Below, piece by piece: positions 12,601-22,049 of a DNA stretch of 64,000 bases (positions within the stretch are counted from its first letter, which is position 1; every line of letters starts with the position of its first letter). The notes under the pieces are model-generated. The model was not told the DNA's origin and searched no databases. It worked only from the letters and a program-made list of their open reading frames with translations. The DNA is from Nannochloropsis oceanica. Lineage: Eukaryota > Sar > Eustigmatophyceae > Eustigmatales > Monodopsidaceae. Where the stretch lies: positions 124,001 to 188,000 of the forward strand of contig CP038129.1 of the NCBI GenBank assembly GCA_004519485.1, given 5' to 3'. A program made the position numbers and the translations under genes.

Positions 12601-13552
12601 AGAAAATGAAGAGCTCTTGAAGAAGCTTCCCGCCCCTCGCGTTGGTGAGGGAAGAGGGCGGGATGGAGGGCGAGGCACACATGTAGACGTGCGTGTGTAT
12701 GGACGTGTGTGGTGGGTGTCGGTGGGTACTAATCCCATCTCCCTCCCTCTCCGCCCCCGCCCCCTAAACCCACATGCACAGCACTAGATTACTACGTGAT
12801 GGGCGACCTTTATATGTTTGATGAGTTCCAAACCTCCCGCCCTGTTCGTTCCCGGTAAGTCCCTGGCCCCGCCCTCCTCTCTCTTAACACCCTGTCCCCC
12901 TTCACGCACCTTTGGAGGCCGACATGACAAGACAGAAAAGGGCAAATGCAATGCAGCACAACCCTCACAGATCGTTGCTTTTTTCCAATTCCTTGTTGCA
13001 GGCCACTGTCATTCCTTCTTTTAGTGATTAAATTCCCTGAATAACATGTTCGGGGGCATCTGGAGACGAACGATGAAAGCGAGCAGGCAGAAAGAGCATC
13101 CCAAAATGTCTGCCCATTTTGTCAATGCCGTAATATTAATTAACACACTCAAATTTGATCGCTTGTTTATGTGTGTCTCTCTCCCTCACTCTCTCTCTTG
13201 CACACATATACACAAATGCAGGCGACCGCTGATTCGCTCCCTTTACGACGTCTTCTCCGCGATCCGGGACGACGAAAGCGAGCATGTCAAAACCATCAAT
13301 GCGTGTCAAGTCTCGGAGGAAAAGATTATCTCCCCCAACGCCGCCGCTGCAAATGCCGGTTGGGCGGAACAGGTAGAGGAGGAGGACGAAGAGAAAATGG
13401 AAAGACGGCTCAGAGAGGATTGGGTCAGGGAGTACGACGCTCTAGGAGTGGGAAGGCCCTGGGATGGAGGGGAGGAGGTAGGAGCGGAAGAAGGTGAAGA
13501 GGGGGAAGACCATGACGGGTTGGGGTGGAGCGAGGAAGTGGAGTTTCCTTAA
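6612..13552 (+). CDS. Plastid terminal oxidase with N-terminal CNB/Popeye-like domain
   Basis: Twenty-one exons keep phase from ATG 6612 to TAA 13552 (850 aa): 6612-6928, 7195-7463, 7694-7796, 7906-7978, 8248-8348, 8492-8566, 8797-8924, 9089-9182, 9521-9634, 9871-9928, 10248-10324, 10534-10600, 10741-10809, 10989-11036, 11174-11231, 11531-11684, 11859-11956, 12211-12303, 12492-12644, 12782-12854, 13222-13552. A signal peptide ends VVDA|FIPP. Residues about 200-385 resemble a cyclic-nucleotide-binding or Popeye fold ([10 protein letters not shown], then GDFLGEASF and GPRSVTAI, then YIVWNQAKL). Residues about 565-765 are a diiron AOX/PTOX domain with all ligands: E598 (LET), E638/H641 (NELHH), E690 (ESHAVDTY) and E759/H762 (RDDESEH). 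PTOX oxidises plastoquinol with O2. [12 protein letters not shown] and FDEFQTSRP favour PTOX over mitochondrial AOX. Ordinary PTOX proteins are less than half this length. The last ~75 residues are acidic. Two separate genes remain possible, but no transit peptide precedes the oxidase half. Confidence 0.85.
9372..9425 (-). repeat. Introner-like core, copy 1
   Basis: This copy lies in PTOX intron 9183-9520 and is antisense to the gene. The reverse complement carries the AATGACGGGCTAC-type core. TCCC arrays flank it on both sides. Confidence 0.6.
9692..9750 (+). repeat. Introner-like core, copy 2
   Basis: This copy lies in PTOX intron 9635-9870, in sense orientation. GGATGACGGGCTTGAGCAAA is followed by GATGGGGATGG, with GGGA arrays on both sides. 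Confidence 0.65.
9929..10101 (+). repeat. Longest (GGGA)n array in the window
   Basis: An almost pure GGGA tetranucleotide array of roughly 150 bp starts right at a PTOX splice donor (CAG|GTACGGGAGGGAGGG) and fills most of the 5' half of that intron. Runs of G3 at this spacing can in principle form G-quadruplexes on the coding strand. Confidence 0.9.
11413..11475 (-). repeat. Introner-like core, copy 3
   Basis: This copy lies in PTOX intron 11232-11530, antisense to the gene. CTCATCAAGCCCATCATTCT is the reverse complement of the core. TCCC arrays follow it up to the acceptor. Confidence 0.65.
12050..12112 (+). repeat. Introner-like core, copy 4
   Basis: This copy lies in PTOX intron 11957-12210, sense. 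GTTCAAATGACGGGCTTGG is flanked by GGGA arrays, the first of which begins at the splice donor. Confidence 0.6.
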
Positions 13553-15519
13553 GTATCGCACATTGGCCGATAACAAAAAGAAATGCATTTTTTTTTTGGT
13601 CGCGCGCATGGATTTGACTCCACGTTGCCAAAAGCAATTACTGAATAGCTGTGATTGCCTGTAACTGTCTGGTTTGGAATGCGGGATTGGCCACCTGTCG
13701 GGTCCTCATCATCGCTTGGTGGCTTGGTCACTGTAGTCCAACGTTGCCCTTCCCTCGTTTCATGGAATACACTTCCTGGCATGCTGTACACTTGTTCGTC
13801 AAATTACAAGAGTTATTCGTCGTCAAATCCGTGTCATCCTCCTTCGTCCTCCTGTCCTCTCCCGTCTCAACATTTTGTTTACATCTGCACTCAACGCACA
13901 CATCACTCTGCACCTGTAGCCAAAAGACGCAGCAATCCTATCTACAGCAGCTTGTAGGTGGCTTGGTAAGGGTTCAATCATTACCGTGCACCAAGCTTTG
14001 AAATTTATCAAAGCCGTTACGCCGTTACAAAAATTGTTCATGTCGGTCGTGAAATACACACGGACATCTAGGATTCATGACTCTTAATGGTATTGAGGCG
14101 CTAAAACATACGCACTCACACAAGCATAGGATACGGTGCATTGTATGCGCAGACAGCAAATTAAGGAGGGGATGAATAAGAGCATCACATTGGCAATATA
14201 CAGCAGCGTCGTGTTGCTGCAGCCACCGAAAAAGATGATAATGAAGAGGAGATATGAGATTTAACCTCAGAAGTCCAGACCTACAGCATGAGAACCAATG
14301 ATTTGCTGAGGTTAATCCCCTGTGCAAACCTCTTACCCATTTGGCAGCGAACTTACAGATGGTGCCCACGACAGCCACATGCAACAATGTCGGAGACGTG
14401 GACGTGATCTAGGAGGGGGGCATGCCCAAGTGAGTGAAGTCCAAGGGCGTGGTGGGCCTGCCATGGGGCCAAGTGGGCGTGAGGCTACTAGAATACGACG
14501 AAATTCTTGACGCCTTGAGCATTAACATGGCTTTAGGGTTGGGGAGACGAGCCTGGCTTCAGACGGCCACCATCGCAAGAACATCAGTGCGGGGACCACC
14601 TCTGGACAGACCGAGCGCATGTAAGACCGATCCTCTGCCAGATACCTGCAGTGGGCCATTGGATATCCTGGAAGGAGCATCAGACATCTCCTATGAGCAT
14701 GTTGAGGAGCATTCCGAGGGTGGATCTCCATCTCTCCTCTTCTCTCACTCCTCCCCCTTTCCCTTCTTCCCCTCTCTCTCCTTCGTCTTCGCTCCGTATT
14801 TCTTCCTCCCTCCCTTTCACTTTTCCGCTCTGTCTCTCCTACTCTCTCTTTCCTTTCTCTCTTATCATTTTCTGCCTTCCGTCAACTCCCTCTATTCCAT
14901 CCTGCCTCTCCTCTTCCTATCTCTTTTCTCATTCTCTTCTTTATTTTATTCCAAAATTCAACAGAAAAATCGTCCCGTCTCTCTCTCACTGCTCTGCCCC
15001 CCCTTTGCCTTCTTTTTATCCTCTCAGTTTCCTTTTTTGTCCTCTATTTCCCTTTTTTTACCCTCCCCTCGTCCTCTCCATCCATCCTCCCCCTCTTCCT
15101 CTTTCCCATCTGTCTTGTTGATGGAGGTTTTTAAAAACCCTCATTCTGAGCCATGAAGTATCACTTCTAAAGCGCCTGCGTCTACCACTTGAGCAAGAGG
15201 AGTGCGAGCTTAGCTGTACGATTCCAGTAAATAAAATCCAACGGGACTCACGGTGCCTTAAAGTCAGTGCTCTTTTTCCCTGCTACTTCAAAGTCCCCGT
15301 CACGTCAATGGCCTGCTCTGGGTGCGGGCTCGACTCGTTAATCATAGGAACAAGGATCGTTAATAAGATGTGCATTTTCTTTTTCTCGCTTGATAACACG
15401 AGAGCCTTGTGTGGACGTACTCAATACTTTCCGACTCAATCTCTTGTGTTCTATTTCCGTAATAGTAACTATATTAACAGGGGCCTTCGAAGAGAACTTG
15501 CGGACTTCATAATATCAAC
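13553..15519. other. Intergenic, PTOX to glycosyltransferase
   Basis: No gene is supported. An open frame at 14434-14730 (+) has ordinary amino-acid composition (SKGVVGLPWGQVGVRLLEYD) but no clear start, splice sites or family. It could be a gene fragment. From about 14730 to 15115 the plus strand is almost pure C/T. Near 15170-15215 the minus strand has a TTGCTCAAGTGG motif like a tRNA A-box, without the rest of a tRNA. Confidence 0.35.
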
Positions 15520-15568
15520 AAGGCCTTATGTCGACCAGGATAACCGTGGTCGACATAATCAAGGCCTT
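15520..15568. repeat. Hairpin spanning the GT34 start codon
   Basis: The left arm 15520-15537 and the right arm 15547-15568 pair over 18 bp, with a 4-nt bulge in the right arm and a 9-nt loop. The ATG at 15528 sits inside the left arm. Confidence 0.8.
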
Positions 15569-16733
15569 TCGAAGATTTTGGTTTATTACCCTGGTTATAG
15601 GACAAATAATATTCTTTACATGCTTCTTCTATTTCTTCGCCGGCGATGGGCAGCTGGGGAATCCGACGAATCTCAACACCTACCCCGAACCCTCTTCTTC
15701 CCAACGTGATATCAGTAAATTTGAGTATTTGCGTCCAACCTGGAAAACTGTTTATGACTTTCTTTGCTACTGTGAAGATTTCGACTCTTCCGCACAAGAG
15801 TTTACGGACTCCATCCTTGGACCGTTGGTCTCCCTCTTCAACGACAGAAAGTTCGACATCTCTGAAGCGACTGATGCTCTCAATGAATATGAAGCCTTGA
15901 AATCGAAGTCACAGCGAAGGCTGCCGGTAGAACCCTCCACTTGTATACCATGGGTTGATCTTGATCAGCCGGACCGTCCACCTCGCATCGCGATGATGAC
16001 AATTGCCATCTTTCCGAAAACCCAAACAGAAAGTGAGAAGGATGGGGAAGGTGAACAAGAGGAAGGAGTAATAGGAGACGGAAAAAAAGAAGAAGATGAA
16101 GGAGAAGGGAGAGAAGAAAAAGCAGAAGTGGAGGAAGCGCGAATTCTTCTTGAAGAAGGGGTGCCAGTGTCTCTGGCCGACAAACAAGAGTACTGTCATC
16201 GACACGGCTATGACTTTTATGCCATATCTGAAACTCCCCGGGGCCGGCCTGCGCCCTGGATGAAGATTCCCGCAGCTTTGAGCTTGCTTTCCCAACAGTA
16301 CGACTGGGTGATTTTGGTTGACATAGATGCCGTCATCATTGATCATAGCGTCAAACTTGAAGAATTTACGGACCCGCGGTACGATACAATCATTGGAGTT
16401 GATCGTCACGGCGTTAACACTGGAGTCCTCTTTCTTCGCAACACCGTGTGGAGTCGGCTTTTTCTGGCAGAGGCCTGGACCTTGACAGACGAGCCATTGA
16501 GCGCGATCTGGTGGGAGCAGGCCAGTATAGTATGGTTGATAAAGGCAGAGGGGGTTCGAAATCATGTAAAATTATGTCCACAAACTCACTTTAACTCATA
16601 TATACGTGGACGTAGCTTGAAGGACAGCTTTATTATCCATTTTGCTGGCAGCAGCAAAAAGGAAAAATGGCTAAATGTGCTGAAATATTACGGCCTACGA
16701 AAAAAAATGCTTTCACAAGATGGCATGACATGA
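15528..16733 (+). CDS. Type II membrane glycosyltransferase, GT34-like (GMA12/MNN10)
   Basis: A single uninterrupted exon encodes 401 residues. One membrane span at about residues 18-38 follows a short basic N-terminus, as expected for a type II Golgi enzyme. An acidic low-complexity stretch (about 166-205) separates the stem from the catalytic part. That part has the GT34 signatures in order: KQEYCHRHGYDFY, PWMKIPA, VDIDAV (the DXD metal site, residues 265-267), GVNTGVLFLRN, W308, HFN (354-356) and HFAG (371-374). GT34 enzymes transfer galactose, mannose or xylose to glycans. The acceptor here cannot be told from sequence. It has no introns, unlike most of its neighbours, and no GGGA arrays. 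The start lies inside a long hairpin. Confidence 0.8.
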   Translation: MSTRITVVDIIKAFRRFWFITLVIGQIIFFTCFFYFFAGDGQLGNPTNLNTYPEPSSSQRDISKFEYLRPTWKTVYDFLCYCEDFDSSAQEFTDSILGPLVSLFNDRKFDISEATDALNEYEALKSKSQRRLPVEPSTCIPWVDLDQPDRPPRIAMMTIAIFPKTQTESEKDGEGEQEEGVIGDGKKEEDEGEGREEKAEVEEARILLEEGVPVSLADKQEYCHRHGYDFYAISETPRGRPAPWMKIPAALSLLSQQYDWVILVDIDAVIIDHSVKLEEFTDPRYDTIIGVDRHGVNTGVLFLRNTVWSRLFLAEAWTLTDEPLSAIWWEQASIVWLIKAEGVRNHVKLCPQTHFNSYIRGRSLKDSFIIHFAGSSKKEKWLNVLKYYGLRKKMLSQDGMT

Positions 16734-17454
16734 CATGACTATTTTGAACTAGCGAATGGTGTTTGGTTTTAAATTCCAACGCATTCCCGGCATTAAGGCG
16801 CGACAAAAATAAAAATAAATATTATTGAATAAGGGTTATAGCGTGGAGGCTTTGACGTTTATTTCCACAGAAAAGGGCAATTTGGACTGTGAGATTTACC
16901 TCCAGTGAGAAGCACATGATATCCTGTCCATTTTATGGACATGAGAAACGAAAGGGAAAATATAATAAATCAGTTTCATTTATTACCAAACCAACCCGGA
17001 GGAGAGCATCCGCGCCCTTTCATTGATGATGAGCACACACAAAGAAAGAAGCCTGGTCACCTTTTCGCATTACAAAGTACAGGCGTGCGCAACATCACTC
17101 CAACTTCTGCTACTGACGGTAGAGATACAACCGAGTGGCGCGCATGCAAAGGAAAACAACATCCTCAACTCCAGTTGTTGCCGCCATCGCCCACTTCTGT
17201 GGGCGAGCAACACGCATCCCGACAGACGAGACAGCAACGCACATGGCAAATTAGACCCATGATGTGTTGGTGTTCACGGCAGTTGTTATTCTTTGTCGGT
17301 GACTGTAGTGGCTGCCTTGGCTAGGACTGAAGTGGTCGCTACACCATTGGCTTTGCTTCACCTCTCTTGCGTCGCCTCGCCCATCTCCCTACATCACCGT
17401 TCCCTTCCTCTCTCCCTCTCCCTTTCCCTCGCTTCTTGCACACAGCGCAGCGTC
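16734..17454. other. Intergenic
   Basis: About 720 bp between two plus-strand genes. The first 120 bp after the glycosyltransferase stop is AT-rich with AATAAATA motifs suited to 3'-end formation. I see no gene. Confidence 0.4.
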
Positions 17455-18405
17455 ATGGCGTCCACGGGAAGTAATGCATCCTTTTTCACCCGGCGTCTTA
17501 CGCCCAGTGTCCTACCCAAGTCACTCGGAGGAGCGGGAGAGGGTCCAGCGAGACAACCTGGTTTCTCCCGGTCACCGGCAGGCCACAGTCAGGCGCAGGC
17601 GAGCTGTGCAACGGTGCTGTATCGCGAACAGGTAAAATCAAAAGGGCAAGAAGGCAGGAGAGGGATGAGGGAGTTTTTATTCCAGTCCCTCAGACAAAAT
17701 AAATCGTGGTCAATTCCCATGCATCCTATTCATTGCCCCCTCCCTCCCTCCCTGCCTCCCTCCCTCCTCCCATCCTCTCAACAGCGCGCCGCCATGCTCC
17801 AAGAAAAAGCCTCCTCCTCTCCCCCCTCCTCCTCTTCCTCCTTCCGTCCTTCCGTTTCTTTCTCTTCTTCCTCCTCATCCTCCCTCCCCAACAACCACAT
17901 TCACACTCCTTCTACCCTTCCGCCCTCTTCACCGCCCATGGCACCCTTGGCTGTCGCTGCTGCTGCCATCGCCCACACCCACTCCCGCTCCGCTGCCGAT
18001 CTCCACCGGGAACGTCGACAAGCCCTGAAGGACAGTGGAGTGCCCCTCCACGCCGTCACCCCTGCTTTGCTCCTCTCCTCGGCCGCCGCGGGCAACAACC
18101 GCGTGCCGACCAGGCAAGGGAGGGAGGGAGGGAGGGCGGGCCTGAAGGTATTGATGGGAGGAGCAGTGCTGGTGGGGGCGGCTGGAGTGGTGTACATGGG
18201 AGGGGTCGAAGAAGCAGCGGCTGCAGCAACAGCAACGGGGGTAGTGTTCCCCTTCTGGTCTTCGTCCTCCTCCTCCTCTTCAGCCGGGGCCTCGACCTCC
18301 CTCCCTCCCTCCTCCTCCTCCTCCTCCCCTTTGGGCGTACCTGCGTTTGACTCTTCCTTGTCGTCGTCCCAGCCCGTGTGGCTGCAACGGCCGCGGGGGT
18401 CTTGA
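17455..18405 (+). CDS. Ser/Ala-rich protein with one predicted membrane span
   Basis: Two exons (17455-17631, 17785-18405; phase 0 intron) give 265 residues. I do not recognise the family. Visible parts are an N-terminal Ser/Arg region with no obvious signal peptide (MASTGSNASFF), a poly-Ser/Pro stretch around residues 68-105, a likely helix rich in Ala and Arg (AVAAAAIAHTHSRSAADLHR), a GREGGRAG run encoded by a GGGA array, and one hydrophobic span VLMGGAVLVGAAGVVYM near residue 185. The C-terminus is again Ser-rich. The 3' ends of this gene and the ankyrin gene converge. The start is chosen as the first ATG after a pyrimidine-rich leader. A different start further upstream cannot be excluded. 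Confidence 0.5.
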   Translation: MASTGSNASFFTRRLTPSVLPKSLGGAGEGPARQPGFSRSPAGHSQAQASCATVLYREQVKSKGQEGRRGMREFLFQSLRQNKSWSIPMHPIHCPLPPSLPPSLLPSSQQRAAMLQEKASSSPPSSSSSFRPSVSFSSSSSSSLPNNHIHTPSTLPPSSPPMAPLAVAAAAIAHTHSRSAADLHRERRQALKDSGVPLHAVTPALLLSSAAAGNNRVPTRQGREGGRAGLKVLMGGAVLVGAAGVVYMGGVEEAAAAATATGVVFPFWSSSSSSSSAGASTSLPPSSSSSSPLGVPAFDSSLSSSQPVWLQRPRGS

Positions 18406-19305
18406 GCTGGAGGGAGGGAGGGAGGGAGGGATGGAAGGGAGGGAGGGAGGCGAGACGTATGTAAAGGCGAGCAAACGGACGGCAGGGGAGGTGAAAGGGA
18501 AGAGGGAGGAAGAGAGAGAGGAAAGAGAGGAGGAAACCTAGCATGCTTCTCTTCAGAATAGAGAAATTTGGGGGGAGAAGTAAGAATGAAAAGGGACTTG
18601 GGCGTTGAAAAACAGGGACGATGAAGGGATGAGGAAGGAGAGGGGGAGGTGAGGGGGATGGAGGGAAAGGGGGAGGAAAGGAAGTTGATTGAATGTACGT
18701 GTGTAAGAGAGAGAGTGTGTGTGTGTGTCTATAATTCGCGATGACACCGACTGCAAGAAGGGCTTGGACAGTAGCTGCACCAGCAGCCGCACCATCAACA
18801 GCAGCAGCAGGTGCTGGTGGCTTGTGGCGGTGAAGGATGAGGAAGAGGGGGAGGAGGTGGTGGAGGAAAGGAGAGACACGCCTAGACTTGAGGGGAAAAA
18901 GTTAAGAAAGGGATCCCAAAAAAAGTGTGTGTTAGAGAGACATAACAAGGAAGAGAGAGAGAGAGAGGAACCGAGACAGAGAGAAAATGTAGACGAGCAG
19001 GAGACAAAAGGAATGATGATGTTGAAAACAAAGTCTCAAGAGAAGTTTCACCTAACACAACCCCCCTTTTGAAACATGAAGGAGCGAAACGCAAAGCAAA
19101 GACGAAAAGAAAGTGGGAGGAGGAAAGAGAAGAGGAAGAAACAGAAAAAGGAATCAAACGGAGAAATTTGAAACGGGCGAAACCGACGGTGGCGCGCCAA
19201 TAAACCTCCTGCCCCTGTGTTTTTCCCGAATGGACGCTGGAGGGCAGGGTGATGAACCCGGCCCCCTTCCTCTCCTTCTCTCCCTCCTTCCTTCCTTCCC
19301 TCTTC
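18406..19305. other. Intergenic, convergent 3' ends
   Basis: Purine-rich sequence on the plus strand, with a short GTGTGT run near 18715. It lies between the convergent membrane-protein and ankyrin genes. No gene supported. Confidence 0.4.
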
Positions 19306-22005
19306 TCACACTGTCATCAACGCACTTCCCGCCCGACTCCTCCTCCCTTTCTCACCCTTGACCTCCTCCTCCGCTTCCTCCCTCCCTCCCTCCCTCCCTC
19401 CTCCTGATAATGTCTCCTTTTTTATTTCGAGAGCAGGAGGCAAAGGATGGCTGTTGCTCATCCTACTACTCCCTCCCTCCCTCCCTCTCTCCACCGAGGA
19501 GGCCGAGCTTTTCTTTTCGTGATGATACGGGAGAGGGTGGGAAGAGGAAGAGGGAGGGAGGGAGAGGGGGAGGGAGGACGAGGAGGAGTCGGAAAGAGGG
19601 AAGGACATGATGGGAGAGGACGAGGACGGGAGGGAGGAAGGGGAGCGTGGGATTCCGCCAATGGACAAAAGCTCGTCCTGCACTTCCAGGGAACGGAGAA
19701 GGTACCTGAGGGAGGGAGGGAAGGAGGGAGGGAGGGAGGGAGGGAGGGAGGGGAAGAGGGAGGATAGGAGGAGTCAAAGGAGATGGAAACGTGATGGTAA
19801 TGGGTTGCTCCCTTCCTCCCTCCCTCCCTCTTCTTACCGGATTACCCTCCGGGTGACGACGGCCGTCTCGTCCATTATTCCTTCGCCTCCTCCTTCTCCT
19901 CCTCTTCCTCCCCCTCCTCCTCCTCCTCCTGCTCCTTTTTCACTTCCGTTGTCCCTCCCTCCTCCCTCTGCGACTGGAGGACGAGAAGGAGGGAGAGGGA
20001 GATGGACGAGGAGCGGGGGGAGGGGGCGTGCCCAGCTGTCTTCCCACTGCTCGAAAGGAGGGATGGAGGGAGCGAGCGAGCGAGGAAAGAATCGAAAAAG
20101 GGAAGCAGGGCAGGACAGAGGTAGGTAGGTAGGGAGGGAGGGCGGGAGGGAAGTCGTGCATATTAGTCCTAAAATGAAGTCTATACAGAACGATGGAGGG
20201 AGGGAGGGAGGGAGGGAGGAATCGAGGCAACACGCACCTCTTCCACTTCTCCCCACAGCCGGGGGTCATCCCTCGTTTTATTAAAGCCCAAGCCATATGT
20301 CCCTGTGAGTAATAGGATAGGTGTAGGGTCGTCAACAACAGCTTCTTGTCCTCCCTCCCTCCTTCCCTCCCTCCCTCCCCATCATGTCCGGCCAACCCCA
20401 TCCGTCATTCTGACACTCCCACCTGCCATCCCCTGCTCCTATCCACCCCTCCCTCCCTCCCTCCCTCCCTCCCTCCCTCACCTTCATATAGATCCAAAAG
20501 GGCATTAGCCAAATCGCACCTCGCCGAAGTTGACATAAGCAGCGCCGGCACCGCCCGCATCTCCCTCTCTCCCTCCCTCCCTCCCTCCCTCCCTCCCTCC
20601 TTCTCGTCCTCCCTCCCTTCCAGGGATTTGTCATCCATGACGAAGGCCCCCCCTCCTTCTCTCTCTCCCTCCCTCCCTGTCTCATCTTCGGTCTCACCCT
20701 CCTTTTCAGAGGTGGGGGGAAGGGGAGCGAGGAAGGAGAAGAGCGAAGAGGAAAGGGAGGAGGAGAAGGAAGAGGTGGAGTGGGAACGGGAAGGAGCAGT
20801 CATACTTATGCTGCTCTTGCGTCGGGATGGCAGTGGAGGGAGGAAGGAGGAGGAGGAGGAGGAGGAGGAGGAGGAGGAGGAGGAGGGAGGGGAGAGGGAG
20901 AAAGTTACGATGCTGCCCTCTGAGGAGGAGGGAAAAGGTGAGGAGGAGAGAGGGAGGGAGGGAGGGAGGGGGTGGAGGAGGTCGTGACGCGCGAGGCATT
21001 GAATGGCGCATCGAGAGACCTGAATGGGTAAGGGAAGATGGGAGTGTCGGAAGGAGGGAGGGAGGGAGGGAGAGGTGAGAGTGAGATAAACAACCTTTTC
21101 ACACTTGTCGACTTCCGCCCTCCCTCCTTCCAGCCCTCCCTCCCTCCCTCCCTCCCTCTCTCCCTCACTTGTCGGACCACCGCCGCCAGCATGACCAGCT
21201 CGTGGGTCATAAACCACAACGCATAGGGTGCCTTGTCCTCCCCCCCTCCCTTCTTCCCGCCCTCCTTCCCTCCTAGGGCATTGATGATGGGGGAGGAGGA
21301 GGAGGAGGAGGAGGAGGAGGAGGAGGAGGAGGGGGAGGAGGAGGAGGAGGAAGAGGTATGGACGATGGTGTGTGCGAGTCTGTGGAGGGAGATCAGGGCA
21401 TCCCGCCTAGTAAGGGAGGGAGGGAGGGGGGGAGGAAGAGAGGGAGGGAGGGTTCAGGGAAGAAGGTGGGTGGTGAGAGGGAGGGAGGGAGGGAGGGAGG
21501 GAGGGAGGGAGGCGAAAACAGATCGATGGAATGTCAAATACTCACCGGCTGCTGCTGATACTCTCTTCTCCCTCGCTCCCTCCCTCCCTCCCTCCCTCCC
21601 GAGCCATCACTACGGCATCGACCTCTCCCAAAAGAAGACTCCACAAAGCGCTCTCAATCTCTGCTAGTGATGATGATGATGATGATGATGAGGAGGAGGA
21701 GGAGGAGGAGGAGGAGGTGGAAGGGGGGGAGGGAAGGAGGAGGAGGTTAAGAAGCTGTGTGAGGAGAGAAGCGGCAGCAGAGGAGGAGGAGGGGGAGGAA
21801 AGGAGGGAGGGAGGACGGGAGAGGGAGGAGGAGGAGGCGGCGTGCTGGATGAAGGTGGCAATGGAGGGACTGAGGGAGGGAGAGATGGAGGGAGGAGAAG
21901 GGGGAGAAAGGGAGGGAGGGAGGGAGGGGATTAGTTTATCTGTTGGATGTGTGAGATTGTTTTGAACGGCCGCACTACGAATAAAAGCAAATAAGTGACA
22001 CACAC

Positions 22006-22049
<44 letters not shown>

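Noticed and set aside
14434-15156. A 240-codon plus-strand frame
   Set aside because: Its second half is the translation of a C/T tract; the first half has no family, clear start or splice support.
15165-15240. tRNA gene suggested by TTGCTCAAGTGG on the minus strand
   Set aside because: The A-box-like motif is not followed by a credible anticodon arm, B-box or matching acceptor stem.
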